Counted from the first letter of the stretch, positions 44,901-54,982 are shown. The stretch: 64,000 nt of DNA from an uncultured Eubacteriales bacterium (GCA_949296455.1 CASFOZ010000003.1:99659-163658); one strand, 5' to 3'. The notes: a model not told the origin generated them from the sequence alone. Numbers and translations: made by a program.

Positions 44901-45436
44901 CAGAGCACCTCCACCGTAATATTGTCGTTAGTGTAAACGCAAATTTCGCTTGCAATCTTTAAAGCTTTAACGGCGATATCTTCTGCCGATAAATCTGTAT
45001 TCTGCGCAAGAGCACGTGCTGCCGCCATAGCATAGTTTCCGCCGCTTCCGATTGCGCAAATACCTTCTTCCGGGTCAATTACATCGCCCGAACCTGAAAC
45101 GATAAACATTTCTTCGCTGTTACAAACAATCATCATTGCATCGAGTTTTCTAGGAACCTTATCGTTTCTCCAAAGTTCTGCAAGTTCAACGCAGCTTCTC
45201 ATAAGATTGCCCGAATATTTTTGAAGCATTTTTTCAAATTTTTCGCACAATGTAAAAGCATCGCTAACGCTGCCTGCAAAGCCGATTATTACTTTGTTAT
45301 CGTATAATTTTTTTATTTTTTTTGCGTTTGATTTAAAAATAACGCTTTCGCTTAAAGTGACCTGACCGTCACCCGCTATTGCGGTCTTACCGTTCTTTTT
45401 AACTGCGCAAATCGTAGTTGAATGAAATTCTGACAT
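44900..45436 (-). CDS. hslV: ATP-dependent protease proteolytic subunit HslV (ClpQ)
   Basis: Proteasome-beta-like peptidase, 178 residues, with GDGQVTLSESV and GSGDVIDPEEGICAIGSGGNYAMAAA. The N terminus is MSEFHSTTICAV, as in Bacillus ClpQ (MSSFHATT-type), so the mature catalytic residue may be Ser2 instead of the Thr of E. coli HslV; processing before TT is the alternative. ATG 45436 has AGGAGAG. It follows trmFO after 22 nt, the usual topA-trmFO-hslV-hslU order of Firmicutes but without xerC between. Confidence 0.95.
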   Translation of the reverse strand: MSEFHSTTICAVKKNGKTAIAGDGQVTLSESVIFKSNAKKIKKLYDNKVIIGFAGSVSDAFTLCEKFEKMLQKYSGNLMRSCVELAELWRNDKVPRKLDAMMIVCNSEEMFIVSGSGDVIDPEEGICAIGSGGNYAMAAARALAQNTDLSAEDIAVKALKIASEICVYTNDNITVEVL

Positions 45437-45458
45437 AATCTCTCCTGTTATTAAATAT

Positions 45459-46763
45459 TTAAATATTTTTAACTGTATCGTTAAATTTAATTATATCATT
45501 AACGGCTCGTTTTGAAAACTCTTTTTTCCTAAGTTGTTTATCTTTTATAACGGTATCGAGAGGTTTTAAAAGACCGAAATTAGCATTCATTGGCTGAAAA
45601 TTGTCGACATTGGAAGTTATATATCTTAAAAGACTTCCGATTATAGTGTTTTCGGATGGGATACTTGATTCTTTACCCTTTAATTTCAGTGCGGTATTTA
45701 TACCGGCAATAAGTCCTGAGGCAGCGCTTTCGACATATCCTTCTACACCTGTAATCTGTCCTGCAAAAAATATTTTTTCGTATTTTTTCATACTCAAATC
45801 TGAATTTAAAATTTTAGGTGAATTTAAAAAAGTATTCCTATGCATAACTCCGTATCTCAAAAATTCCGCATTTTTCAACGCCGGTATTAAAGAGAATACT
45901 CTTTTTTGTTCCGGGAATGTAAGATGTGTCTGAAATCCTACAATATTGTACATTGTACCTTCTTTATTTTCCCTTCTGAGTTGAACTACTGCATAATACT
46001 TTTTCCCTTCGTTATAAAGTCCTACGGGTTTAAGAGGTCCGAACCTTAATGTATTTTCTCCTCGCAAAGCCATAACTTCAACAGGCATACAGCCTTCGAA
46101 TACCATGTTTTTTTCAAAGCCTTTGACTTCTGCACATTTTGCGTGTATGAGTTCATTAAAAAACAAATCATATTCTTCTTTATTCATAGGAAGATTCAGA
46201 TAATCGAATTTATCTCCTTTCCCGTACCTGCTTGCAAAAAAAGCCTTGTCGTAATCAATACTTTCGGCTGACACTATGGGACTTGCAGCATCGTAAAAAT
46301 GAAGATAATCGCATCCTATCAATTCCTTTATACTTGCAGCCAAACTGTCGCTTGTCAAAGGTCCGCTCGCTATAATCGTATATTCGCCTGTGTCTATATC
46401 GGTTACTTCATCTGTAACAAGTTTAAAATCCGGCAAAGATAAAAGTTCTTTAGTAACATTTTCAGAAAAAAGCGCTCTGTCAACCGATAGAGCGCTCCCT
46501 GACGGAACAGAACACTTTTTTGCACATTTTATTATAAGACTGTCTAAAACCGACATTTCTTCTTTTAAAAGTCCCGATGCCGTTTCAAGTCCTGTGCTTT
46601 TAAGGCTGTTTGAACAAACTAATTCGCAAAGATTACCTGTGGAATGACAAGGAGTAAATTTCTTCGGACGCATTTCGTAAAGTATTGTTTTTATACCTCT
46701 TTTAGCAAGTTGATAGCTTGCTTCGCATCCTGCAAGCCCTCCGCCTATTACTTTAACCGTCAT
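45459..46763 (-). CDS. trmFO: Methylenetetrahydrofolate--tRNA (uracil-5-)-methyltransferase
   Basis: FAD/folate enzyme forming m5U54 in the tRNA T loop. 434 residues with the FAD loop VIGGGLAGCEASYQLAKRGI, YEMRPKKFTPCHSTG, the Cys-bearing LVCSNSLKS, and FAGQITGVEGYVESAASG near the C terminus. TrmFO is the Gram-positive alternative to SAM-dependent TrmA. The gene overlaps the topA 3' end by 11 nt. Confidence 0.97.
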   Translation of the reverse strand: MTVKVIGGGLAGCEASYQLAKRGIKTILYEMRPKKFTPCHSTGNLCELVCSNSLKSTGLETASGLLKEEMSVLDSLIIKCAKKCSVPSGSALSVDRALFSENVTKELLSLPDFKLVTDEVTDIDTGEYTIIASGPLTSDSLAASIKELIGCDYLHFYDAASPIVSAESIDYDKAFFASRYGKGDKFDYLNLPMNKEEYDLFFNELIHAKCAEVKGFEKNMVFEGCMPVEVMALRGENTLRFGPLKPVGLYNEGKKYYAVVQLRRENKEGTMYNIVGFQTHLTFPEQKRVFSLIPALKNAEFLRYGVMHRNTFLNSPKILNSDLSMKKYEKIFFAGQITGVEGYVESAASGLIAGINTALKLKGKESSIPSENTIIGSLLRYITSNVDNFQPMNANFGLLKPLDTVIKDKQLRKKEFSKRAVNDIIKFNDTVKNI

Positions 46764-48873
46764 TTTTTATACCGACTTCCACTGGATGTGTTTCAGAATA
46801 ATTGCACTGTTTGTTTATACAAGTATAAACTACCGCTTCTTTGGTTTTTTTCATATACATTGTACTGTTGCATTTAGGGCAGAAAATCGGAGCAGGAATT
46901 TCCCACGAAATGAAATCGCAATCGGGATACCCTGTACAACTGTAAAATATCTTTCCTTTTTTACTTCTTCTTTTAACGATACTTTTTCCGCATTTAGGAC
47001 ACTTGGAAACTTCTTCAGCCAAACTTTTAATATTTCTGCATTTCGGAAAATTCGGACAAGCGAGAAATTTACCGTATCTTCCTGATTTGACAACCATATT
47101 AGCGCCGCACTTTTCGCATTTTACATCCGAAACTTCATATTCGGGCTTAAATTTCTCACCGTCGTTTGACGCTATTATAAGTTTTTCTTTAAGCGGCGGA
47201 TAAAAATCGGAAATAACTTTTTTCCATTCTATCTGTCCTTCTTCAATCTTATCTAAAATGGATTCCATATTTGCGGTAAACTTATAATCCATAATATCTT
47301 CGAAATATTTATTCATAGTATCGACTACGACGATTCCGAGCGCAGTAGGTTTAAAACATTTATTTTCCTTTTCCACATACTGTCTTTTATTAAGAACGGA
47401 AATAATAGAAGCGTAAGTACTCGGTCTTCCGATGCCGTTTTCTTCCATGGCTTTTACAAGACTTGCGTCGGTGTATCTTGCCGGCGGCTTGGTAAATTTC
47501 TGTTCGTACTTATACTCTATCAAAGACAAATTCTCACCTTCGACTAGATTAGGCAATAAACTTACCTCTTCATCTTCTTCGTCTTTACTTTGAATTTGAG
47601 CTTGGGAATAAACGGCAGTATAACCGTCGAATTTAAGAGATTTACCTTTAAGAGAAAACCCGTACTGAATTCCCGATTTACAATCTGCGGCGACACGAAC
47701 AGTCAAAGTATCGTATAGCGCTTCCGTCATCTGACTTGCCAAAAATCTTTCGTAAATAAGTTTATATAATCTATAATGATTTCTTGAAAGTTTCTTTTGC
47801 ATTTCTTCGGGAGTTCTGTCGAGAGAAATAGGTCTTATAGCCTCGTGTGCGTCCTGAGCGCCGGCTTTGGAGTGATATTCGTTATATTTTTCAGGAACAT
47901 ATCTTTCTCCGTAATTTGAAATTATATACTGTTTAGCTTCCGCTTTTGCGTCGTCTGAAACACGGACGCTGTCTGTTCTAATATAGGTAACCAAAGCGAC
48001 ATGCCCTTCGCCCGGTATTTCTATTCCTTCGTAAAGCTGTTGAGCAAGTTGCATAATCTGAGGGGAAGAAAGATTCAGTTTATGCGAAGCGTCTTGCTGC
48101 ATAGTACTTGTAGTAAAAGGCGGTTGCGGCTTGGAAACCGATTCGGCACGCTTAACGCTGTCAACAAAGAATTTAGCGTCATCTATATTTGCCAACAGCT
48201 CGTCAAGTTCCTGTTTGCTTCTGATTTTAATTTTCTTTTTATTTATATCGCTTAAAATACATTTGAGTTTTGTTTTATTCTGAGAAAGAAGAAAGGCAAA
48301 GAAGTTCCAATATTCTTCTGGTTTAAAAGCTTCTATTTCCCTTTCTCTTTCGACAATCATTTTTAAAGCAACGGACTGAACCCTTCCTGCCGAAAGTCCG
48401 CTTTTGATTTTTTTGGAAATTATCGGGGAAATTTTATAACCTACCAGTCTATCCAACACCCTTCTTGCCTGTTGCGAATTTATAAGATTGAAATTAAGCT
48501 TTCTGGGCTCGCCTGAAAGAGCTTTACTTACCGCTTTTTTAGATATTTCGTTAAACTCGACTCTTATATTATCCTTATCGATTCCTAACACATTTTTAAG
48601 ATGCCATGAAATAGCCTCTCCTTCACGGTCAGGGTCGGTAGCGAGAAAAACTTCATCTGAATTTTGCAAAGCTTTTTTTAACTTTTCGATAGTATCTTTT
48701 TTGTCGGGATTAATTTCATATTCAGGTTCGAAATTATGTTCGATATCTACCCCTAATCTTTTAGTCGGCAAATCGCAAACATGTCCGCCGGACGCCATAA
48801 CCTTATATCCTGAACCTAAATACTTTTCGATTGTTTTTGCCTTTGAAGGCGATTCCACTATAACTAATTTCAT
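46753..48873 (-). CDS. topA: DNA topoisomerase I
   Basis: Relaxes negatively supercoiled DNA. The start is ATG 48873 (MKLVIVESPSKAKTIEKYLG), not the upstream TTG-type start, giving 706 residues. The toprim domain contains DPDREGEAISWH. The catalytic Tyr lies in TYIRTDSVRVS. The C terminus has three zinc ribbons with CEKC, CPKC and CPKC pairs. It continues the comM-dprA-topA-trmFO order of the operon, 10 nt after dprA. Confidence 0.97.
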   Translation of the reverse strand: MKLVIVESPSKAKTIEKYLGSGYKVMASGGHVCDLPTKRLGVDIEHNFEPEYEINPDKKDTIEKLKKALQNSDEVFLATDPDREGEAISWHLKNVLGIDKDNIRVEFNEISKKAVSKALSGEPRKLNFNLINSQQARRVLDRLVGYKISPIISKKIKSGLSAGRVQSVALKMIVEREREIEAFKPEEYWNFFAFLLSQNKTKLKCILSDINKKKIKIRSKQELDELLANIDDAKFFVDSVKRAESVSKPQPPFTTSTMQQDASHKLNLSSPQIMQLAQQLYEGIEIPGEGHVALVTYIRTDSVRVSDDAKAEAKQYIISNYGERYVPEKYNEYHSKAGAQDAHEAIRPISLDRTPEEMQKKLSRNHYRLYKLIYERFLASQMTEALYDTLTVRVAADCKSGIQYGFSLKGKSLKFDGYTAVYSQAQIQSKDEEDEEVSLLPNLVEGENLSLIEYKYEQKFTKPPARYTDASLVKAMEENGIGRPSTYASIISVLNKRQYVEKENKCFKPTALGIVVVDTMNKYFEDIMDYKFTANMESILDKIEEGQIEWKKVISDFYPPLKEKLIIASNDGEKFKPEYEVSDVKCEKCGANMVVKSGRYGKFLACPNFPKCRNIKSLAEEVSKCPKCGKSIVKRRSKKGKIFYSCTGYPDCDFISWEIPAPIFCPKCNSTMYMKKTKEAVVYTCINKQCNYSETHPVEVGIKNDG

Positions 48874-48883
48874 ATTTACTCCG

Positions 48884-49975
48884 TTATAAACCGTAATAAT
48901 TGCCACGCAATTTCTTTATTATACCACAAACTTCCAGTTTTGTTAGCATTGAATTTAAAGTATTTATAGGAAGTTTAGTTTCTTTTAAAAGTTCTTCTAT
49001 GTGTTTTTCACCGCTTTCTAAAGATTTTATAATAAATTCTTCGAGTTCGTCAAACTCTATATTTTCTTTTTCTTCTTCGCTAACGAAATTAAAGCCCATG
49101 GCTTCAAAAACGTCTTTGGGTTCGGTAACCGTTATACCCATATCGTCTTTAATCATAGCGTTTACGCCGTCGCAATTTTTTGAAAATATGCTGCCCGGAA
49201 CGAGAAAAAGTTTTTTATCCTGAATTATAGCATGCTGAGCCGTTATCAATGCTCCGCTTTTGATTCCTGCTTCCGCTATAAGAACGGCATTGCTGAGACC
49301 TGAAATTATTCTGTTTCTCTCAGGAAAATAATACGGCTTAGGATTTCTTTCCGGAGGATATTCCGTAAGTATCAAACCGCCTGTCTTAATAATTCTTCTT
49401 GCAAGGTCGGTATTTTCTTTCGGATACATTCTTTTAAGTCCGCCGCCTAAAACGGCGATAGCGCAACCCCCTACTTCGAGAGTTTTCTCATGTGCGGTTT
49501 TATCTATACCGTAAGCAAGTCCGCTGACAACGGCGATTTTAACTTTTGCAAAACTGCCTGCAAAGAACTCTGCCACTCTCTGACCGTAATTCGTCATACT
49601 TCTTGTTCCTACAATAGCAATGGCGATATTTTCTAGCGCTTTAATGTTTCCTAAATAATATAAAGCGAGAGGAGGTTTTTCTATATCTCTTAAAAGCGTA
49701 GGATAATTATCGGAACATTCCGTAATATAATCTATACCGTCGCTGCATTGCTTTTCGCATTCGTCGAGAGCGTCGCTACTGTAATTTTCTTCGAGTTTAT
49801 TATATCCTTCTTCTTTGCATACTGCAATTATTTTTTCCTTGTGAGATTTAAGGTTTTTGAAAAACTTATACGGATTATCGTCAAAAGTCAATATTTCTCT
49901 TTTTCTTGACAGAGAAATACCTTCGATACCGTTAAGCCACAACAAAACTTTTTCATCGGCGGAGTGTTTTATCAT
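48884..49975 (-). CDS. dprA: DNA-processing protein DprA
   Basis: Loads RecA on incoming single-stranded DNA in transformation. From ATG 49975 it has 363 residues, with an N-terminal helical region and a Rossmann-like domain with VGTRSMTNYG, VSGLAYGIDKTAHE, VLGGGLKRMYP and SEAGIKSGALITA-type segment (AEAGIKSGALIT). A C-terminal winged-helix part is present. The start overlaps the comM stop (ATGA). Confidence 0.95.
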   Translation of the reverse strand: MIKHSADEKVLLWLNGIEGISLSRKREILTFDDNPYKFFKNLKSHKEKIIAVCKEEGYNKLEENYSSDALDECEKQCSDGIDYITECSDNYPTLLRDIEKPPLALYYLGNIKALENIAIAIVGTRSMTNYGQRVAEFFAGSFAKVKIAVVSGLAYGIDKTAHEKTLEVGGCAIAVLGGGLKRMYPKENTDLARRIIKTGGLILTEYPPERNPKPYYFPERNRIISGLSNAVLIAEAGIKSGALITAQHAIIQDKKLFLVPGSIFSKNCDGVNAMIKDDMGITVTEPKDVFEAMGFNFVSEEEKENIEFDELEEFIIKSLESGEKHIEELLKETKLPINTLNSMLTKLEVCGIIKKLRGNYYGL

Positions 49976-51510
49976 AACCAATATTTCCTGTCAAGCGAGC
50001 GATACTGGATGGCTTCGAAAATATTTTCTTCCGATATATTTTCCGAACCCTCCATATCGGCAATCGTTCTTGCCACTTTCAGAATTCTTGTACTTCCTCT
50101 TGCGCTGAGCCCTAATTTCTCGAAAGCTCTTTTAAGTAACTGTTCAGAGTTGCGGTCGATTTTACAATACTTTTCGATTAAAGAAGCAGGCATTTCGGCA
50201 TTTGTGAAAACACCTTTAAAATCTTTAAATCTTTCAAGTTGAATTTGTCTTGTTTTTTCCACCCTTTCTTTGACCTGAGCCGAACCTTCCTGTTTTTCGA
50301 TAGTTCTGAGTTGTTCATAGGAAATACCGTCCACTTCGATATGTATATCAATTCTGTCGAGCAAAGGTCCTGAAAGTCTCGAAACATATTTTTTTATTGC
50401 TTGCGGAGTACAGCTGCATTTACCGTCACCGCTTCCGAAATGACCGCACGGACAAGGATTCATGCTTGAAACAAGCATAAAATAAGACGGATATTCAAGG
50501 CTTTGACTTGCTCTTGTAACGGTAATAGAACCGTCTTCCAACGGCTGACGAAGGGTTTCAAGAAGTCTTCTCGGATACTCGGGCATTTCGTCAAGAAAAA
50601 GAACTCCCCTATGCGCAAGGCTTACTTCGCCCGGTCTGCTTTTGGCACCGCCACCGCAAAGAGCCGGTATTGTGGTAGTGTGATGCGGAGTTCGGAAAGG
50701 ACGGGAAGTCAGTATACCGATTTCAGGGTCGAGACAACCTGCTATGCTGTGAATTTTCGTAACTTCGATAGCTTCTTCGAAAGTCATATTAGGCATAATA
50801 GTGGGAATACATTTTGCAAGCATGGTTTTACCTGCTCCGGGAGGTCCTATCATAAGAACGTTATGGCCGCCGCTTACTGCGATTTCGAGAGCGCGTTTTG
50901 CCGCACTCTGTCCTTTTACATCTGCAAAATCTATTTTAAATTTGTTTTTGTTTAAAATGCTTTCAAAAGAAGTTTTTTCGATAGGTTGTAACTCTAAATT
51001 ATTTTTAAGAAATTCAACGGCTTCTCTTAATGTATTTACTGCAAATACTTCCGCCTTTTCAATAAAACTTGCTTCTTTAGCGTTACCTGCCGGAATAATA
51101 AATTTATAAAAACCTTTTTCGAGCGCAGCGATTATTAAAGGCATAACTCCGTTAATACGTCTGACTCCGCCGTCAAAAGAAAGTTCGCCTAAAATTATAT
51201 AATCCTTATAAGTTCTGAGTTCTTCGAATTCTTCGTTTGCGGCAAGCACGCCTATTGCAGTAGCCAAATCGAAAACAGTCGATTCTTTTTTGGTATCCGC
51301 AGGAGCAAGATTTACGGTTATTTTTTTTAAAGGATAACTGTATCCGCCGTTTTTTATAGCGGCACGGACTCTTTCTTTCGCTTCTTTTACAGCAGTACCC
51401 GCAAGTCCTACTGTCTCATAAGAAGGTATCCCGTTATTGATATCTATTTCAATATCAACGGGATACCCGCCTACTCCTTCTATTGAAAAACTTTTTAATT
51501 TTGCAAGCAT
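49972..51510 (-). CDS. comM: ComM/YifB family AAA ATPase (Mg-chelatase-like)
   Basis: 512-residue ring helicase-like ATPase; ComM promotes branch migration in natural transformation in Proteobacteria. There is an N-terminal Lon-like ChlI domain (NGIPSYETVGLAGTAVKEAKE-type start), then Walker A MIGPPGAGKTMLAKCIP, Walker B GVLFLDEMPEYPRRLLE, the CPCGHFG cysteine motif, and the arginine finger region RLSGPLLDRIDIHIEV. It heads the run of housekeeping genes down to holA, and pairs with dprA. Ribosome site AAAGGAA. Confidence 0.93.
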   Translation of the reverse strand: MLAKLKSFSIEGVGGYPVDIEIDINNGIPSYETVGLAGTAVKEAKERVRAAIKNGGYSYPLKKITVNLAPADTKKESTVFDLATAIGVLAANEEFEELRTYKDYIILGELSFDGGVRRINGVMPLIIAALEKGFYKFIIPAGNAKEASFIEKAEVFAVNTLREAVEFLKNNLELQPIEKTSFESILNKNKFKIDFADVKGQSAAKRALEIAVSGGHNVLMIGPPGAGKTMLAKCIPTIMPNMTFEEAIEVTKIHSIAGCLDPEIGILTSRPFRTPHHTTTIPALCGGGAKSRPGEVSLAHRGVLFLDEMPEYPRRLLETLRQPLEDGSITVTRASQSLEYPSYFMLVSSMNPCPCGHFGSGDGKCSCTPQAIKKYVSRLSGPLLDRIDIHIEVDGISYEQLRTIEKQEGSAQVKERVEKTRQIQLERFKDFKGVFTNAEMPASLIEKYCKIDRNSEQLLKRAFEKLGLSARGSTRILKVARTIADMEGSENISEENIFEAIQYRSLDRKYWL

Positions 51511-51553
51511 ATTTTCCTTTGTAATACTTTGAACTTATTATTTTTTAATAATT

Positions 51554-54310
51554 TTAATCGGTATTTTTTTGTTCGGATACTTCGGATTTATCTTCCTTCT
51601 TCTCTTCTGAATTTAAATCTTCCGAAATCGATTGGTTTTTGCTATTATTTTCAGCGTCTTTATTTTCACTAATTCCGTCATCAATTTTATTTTCAGTATT
51701 AGCGGGTGCTGTTTGATTATTAATTTCTTCATTTTGTTTATTTTCAGAATTCAAATCAGAAATATTAGGATTTGTTTCCGTATTTTTTGTATCGTTATCG
51801 ATATTTATATTCGGAACGGTTATTTGTTCGTTATGCAAATCTTTTATGTTATCTTTTTCTTCTTGAAATGAAACATTTGCACTGTCTTGCTGCTCGCTAT
51901 CTATATCGACAGTCGGTTGTTCGCTATTTTCCGTTGAAGTTTCACTTGCAGCTTTATTATCGCTGTTTTCGGAAATATTTTCAACTCCACCGTCGGACAC
52001 CGATTTATCCTTAACTGTTTTATTTATTTTCTTACTGCCGTTTTTGGATTCGATTGCAGTTTCGGCTTTTTTCGGTTTATCGGCGGATAAAATGTTTCTG
52101 TTTTTTCTTTCTATTTTTCTGCTTGTTTCTTTCTTTAAAGCGTCTTCTTTTGCTTTAACGAGTTTTTCGTTTTTAATTTTAAACAAATCGGTAAAACCGA
52201 TTGCGAAGCTGTAACAGTACTGAATAAAACTTTCGCTCTGAGGTTGAATTTTAGTATACTTTTTGTCTGTTGCCGCTTCGTAAACCACGAAAACCATATA
52301 AGCCGTAAGCAGCACTGTAAACACACTGAAAGTGATAATGACGGCATTTATTCTCGGAAAACTTACAAGGTCGGTATTAACATTGTTACTCATATATCCC
52401 GATATATTAAGAAGTTCCGCAATATTAAGATAATTAAGAGCCGCATATCCTGCAAATACACCGAACATTTTTTTGTTTCCTGTAATAACAATATAAATGT
52501 ATAAAGGAAGGAGCCCGAGTAAAACAAATTCGGGAGTCATTCGTACTCCGAAAACAGCAGTGAAAATATACATAAAAGCGGTCAGTAAAAGTAAGTTGAG
52601 TCTGTTCTTCGATTTAAGGAAAACAAAGGCAATAAGCAACAATATAACGCAAACGATAATATAGGTTAGAACATTTGCAAATACGCTAAACTCGACATTG
52701 TTTTGTGCAAACATTGCGTACACATTGAAAGCGTCATTGACAAAGACTTTATTAAGGTTTATGAGATTCTCGTAAATTGTATAGATATAGAAATATTTTT
52801 TCTCATCGACGATAGCCTGATAAGAATAAGGCAATACGGCAAGATAGAATACAATTAAAGAAATAACAAGATATATCGGAATAAGTATCCTCTGGTTCTT
52901 GTTCTTTACCATAACATAGACAAGATAGAACAAAACTACGGGAATAACAAGAATGAACCTTGCGTCGAAAAGCATACCCAATAAGGAGGAAGTTACCACT
53001 CCCAAATATTTTTTATCGAGAATACAAATCAATGTCAAGGCAATAAAGAAAGCCGTAATACTTTCCATTGTACCCCAAACAGTGGAAGTAAAAATAAATG
53101 TAGGCAGAAAAGCATAAATCGAAGCAAAAACACATGCCGTAAATTTATTACGATATCTCGAAGCAATTACAAATATCAAAGCAACCGTCGCCAAATCAAA
53201 AATTATAGCAGGAAGCTTTATAAGCATTGTAAATCCGATAGAACCGTATTCGATACCCGAAGCCTGAGCGATACCGCCCAAAGCCCATAAGACATACATA
53301 TACAAAGGCGACACAATGGTTCCCGTTTCCAGATACTCTCCGCTGTAATAATAATTGAAAGGACTACCCGACGCACTGCCGCTTGCTACCTGAACTAAAA
53401 GATTGATACCTTCGGAATTACCCACATACAAAAGCGAAGTAACAAGTCTTATGATAAATGCTGCAATAAGCAAATAACATACAAGCATTGAATCGGAAAG
53501 AAGGATTTTCTTAACAGTTGAAACATTCATTGCATTTACGATAATTTCATTTTTAAATTTCATCGTATATTTAACTAATATATAGCAAATTGCAAGAATG
53601 GCAAGTACAACTAAAAAAATAAGAGCAACATTGAGATTGCTGGAATTTGTGCTGTTGCCGAGCATGGAAGAATCTCTTATACTGACTATCGAAGTCAATT
53701 CCTCCGAAGTCATCGCACTTTCATCTGCTTCTGTAATCGAAATATTGTCAAAGTAAGCGGTAACTCCCCTTGATTCGAGTCCTTCCTCGCCTATACCTAC
53801 GACCAAAGTCAAGGATTTTAATTCATTGCTTTTAAAATAAATGGTGTACTTTTGCCATGAAGTGGCGGAAGTTGAATGAATGGAAAGAAAATTACTGTCT
53901 TCCTTAAAGCCTATACGGGCACCGATATATTTGGTTTTATCGCTGGATGCGGAACTGCTTACATTCATCCACCCTTCGAGTTTGTATAATTGTCCCGTTT
54001 TAACGGTAATATTCTGATAAACATAAGCGTATGCGTCATGGCTTTGCACTTGTACTTTTAACTGCTGCTTTCCAAGTTCAGGCTTGTATTGGTCGCTTCC
54101 TACAAGATTTTCTTCGGATGTGAGAGTAAAGGTAATACTCGCCTCACTATCAGGACTTTGAGCGATTTCCCAACCGGTAGGCTTGTTTGTCGATGCGTCG
54201 GCGCTTTCAAAATCTCCGTTTAAAATATCTATTTGAGTATTAGGATTGCATCCGAATAAGAAAACAAGACAAAAAATCGCTATTAAAACTACTAAGGTGA
54301 ATTTTTTCAT
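51554..54310 (-). CDS. Lipoprotein signal plus lectin-like domain fused to GT-C-type membrane protein
   Basis: 918 residues. A lipobox (FLFGC, Cys21) is followed by a beta-rich module (about 25-195: NGDFESADASTNKPTGWE, YVYQNITVKTG, TAYFDNISI) like a carbohydrate-binding domain. A single helix (about 228-246) then leads to some ten more transmembrane helices. This part resembles GT-C glycosyltransferases: SPLYMYVLWALGG and STVWGTMESITAFFIAL, the latter corresponding to the common WGQ-x-D-S block. The last 190 residues form an acidic Asn/Ser/Glu-rich tail. Role is probably surface polymer glycosylation, inferred. Confidence 0.7.
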   Translation of the reverse strand: MKKFTLVVLIAIFCLVFLFGCNPNTQIDILNGDFESADASTNKPTGWEIAQSPDSEASITFTLTSEENLVGSDQYKPELGKQQLKVQVQSHDAYAYVYQNITVKTGQLYKLEGWMNVSSSASSDKTKYIGARIGFKEDSNFLSIHSTSATSWQKYTIYFKSNELKSLTLVVGIGEEGLESRGVTAYFDNISITEADESAMTSEELTSIVSIRDSSMLGNSTNSSNLNVALIFLVVLAILAICYILVKYTMKFKNEIIVNAMNVSTVKKILLSDSMLVCYLLIAAFIIRLVTSLLYVGNSEGINLLVQVASGSASGSPFNYYYSGEYLETGTIVSPLYMYVLWALGGIAQASGIEYGSIGFTMLIKLPAIIFDLATVALIFVIASRYRNKFTACVFASIYAFLPTFIFTSTVWGTMESITAFFIALTLICILDKKYLGVVTSSLLGMLFDARFILVIPVVLFYLVYVMVKNKNQRILIPIYLVISLIVFYLAVLPYSYQAIVDEKKYFYIYTIYENLINLNKVFVNDAFNVYAMFAQNNVEFSVFANVLTYIIVCVILLLIAFVFLKSKNRLNLLLLTAFMYIFTAVFGVRMTPEFVLLGLLPLYIYIVITGNKKMFGVFAGYAALNYLNIAELLNISGYMSNNVNTDLVSFPRINAVIITFSVFTVLLTAYMVFVVYEAATDKKYTKIQPQSESFIQYCYSFAIGFTDLFKIKNEKLVKAKEDALKKETSRKIERKNRNILSADKPKKAETAIESKNGSKKINKTVKDKSVSDGGVENISENSDNKAASETSTENSEQPTVDIDSEQQDSANVSFQEEKDNIKDLHNEQITVPNINIDNDTKNTETNPNISDLNSENKQNEEINNQTAPANTENKIDDGISENKDAENNSKNQSISEDLNSEEKKEDKSEVSEQKNTD

Positions 54311-54338
54311 ACATTCCCCCGATTATTATTATAAATAT

Positions 54339-54367
54339 ATAATAAATTTTTTTACACTTTTTGACAA
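54339..54367 (-). promoter_or_regulatory. Predicted promoter of the GT-C-like gene
   Basis: TTGTCA (54367-54362), a 17-nt spacer and TATTAT (54344-54339), then a short leader with CGGGGGAATGT before the ATG. Confidence 0.55.
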
Positions 54368-54442
54368 GTATTTTAGACAAAAGAATACTAATTTAAAAAC
54401 ATATTCGCAAAAAAATTTAAAATAATCTGTATAAAAAATAAA

Positions 54443-54468
54443 AAAACCGTTTTTTAAAAAACGGTTTT
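54443..54468 (-). terminator. Terminator after rplS
   Basis: Perfect 26-nt palindrome AAAACCGTTTTTT/AAAAAACGGTTTT just past the rplS stop, continuing into a T-rich tract on the minus strand. Confidence 0.85.
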
Positions 54469-54475
54469 AATTATA

Positions 54476-54961
54476 TCATTCGCTTTTTTCTGCGCTTTCC
54501 GCTTTGTCTTCTACAGGTTTTTCAACTTCTTTTTTAGTTGCTTTTTTAACTTCCTCTTTTACCTGACTTTCGGACTGAGAATTGTCTTTTTTTCTGACGA
54601 CTTCTTTAAGTCTTGCAGCTTTACCTATTCTGTCACGCATATAGTAAAGTTTTGCTCTTCTAACCTTACCCGAACGAATTACTTCGATATGGTCTATTTT
54701 TGGAGAATGAAGGGGGAAAGTTCTTTCAACCCCGACGCCGAAAGACATTCTTCTTACGGTAAAAGTTTCGCCTATTCCGCCGTTTTTACGGGCAATAACA
54801 AGACCTTCATAAGCTTGAAGTCTTTCTCTAACCTTTTCTTTGTTTCCTTCAACCGTTTTTTCGATAACTTTAACGAAAACTTTAACGGTATCGCCTACTC
54901 TGAAATCAGGGATATCGTTTCTCATCCCTTCCTTTTCGATTACATCAATAATATTACTCAT
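54476..54961 (-). CDS. rplS: 50S ribosomal protein L19 with acidic/Lys-rich tail
   Basis: 161 residues, against about 115 for ordinary L19. Residues 1-117 are standard: [48 protein letters not shown] and [11 protein letters not shown]. The remaining 45 are a Lys/Glu/Ser-rich extension. ATG 54961 has a strong GGAGG. It is monocistronic with its own promoter, short structured leader and terminator. No trmD/rimM partner is nearby. Confidence 0.95.
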   Translation of the reverse strand: MSNIIDVIEKEGMRNDIPDFRVGDTVKVFVKVIEKTVEGNKEKVRERLQAYEGLVIARKNGGIGETFTVRRMSFGVGVERTFPLHSPKIDHIEVIRSGKVRRAKLYYMRDRIGKAARLKEVVRKKDNSQSESQVKEEVKKATKKEVEKPVEDKAESAEKSE

Positions 54962-54982
54962 CTGACTTTACCTCCGTTTACA

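Noticed and set aside
42344..45470. T-box leader expected before aminoacyl-tRNA synthetase genes hisS/aspS
   Set aside because: The genes overlap or abut (hslV-hslU-hisS-aspS), leaving no leader; no T-box sequence is seen.
48874..48906. N-terminal extension of TopA from the longer frame
   Set aside because: MKLVIVESPSKAK is the conserved TopA start and has its own CGGAG site at the right distance.
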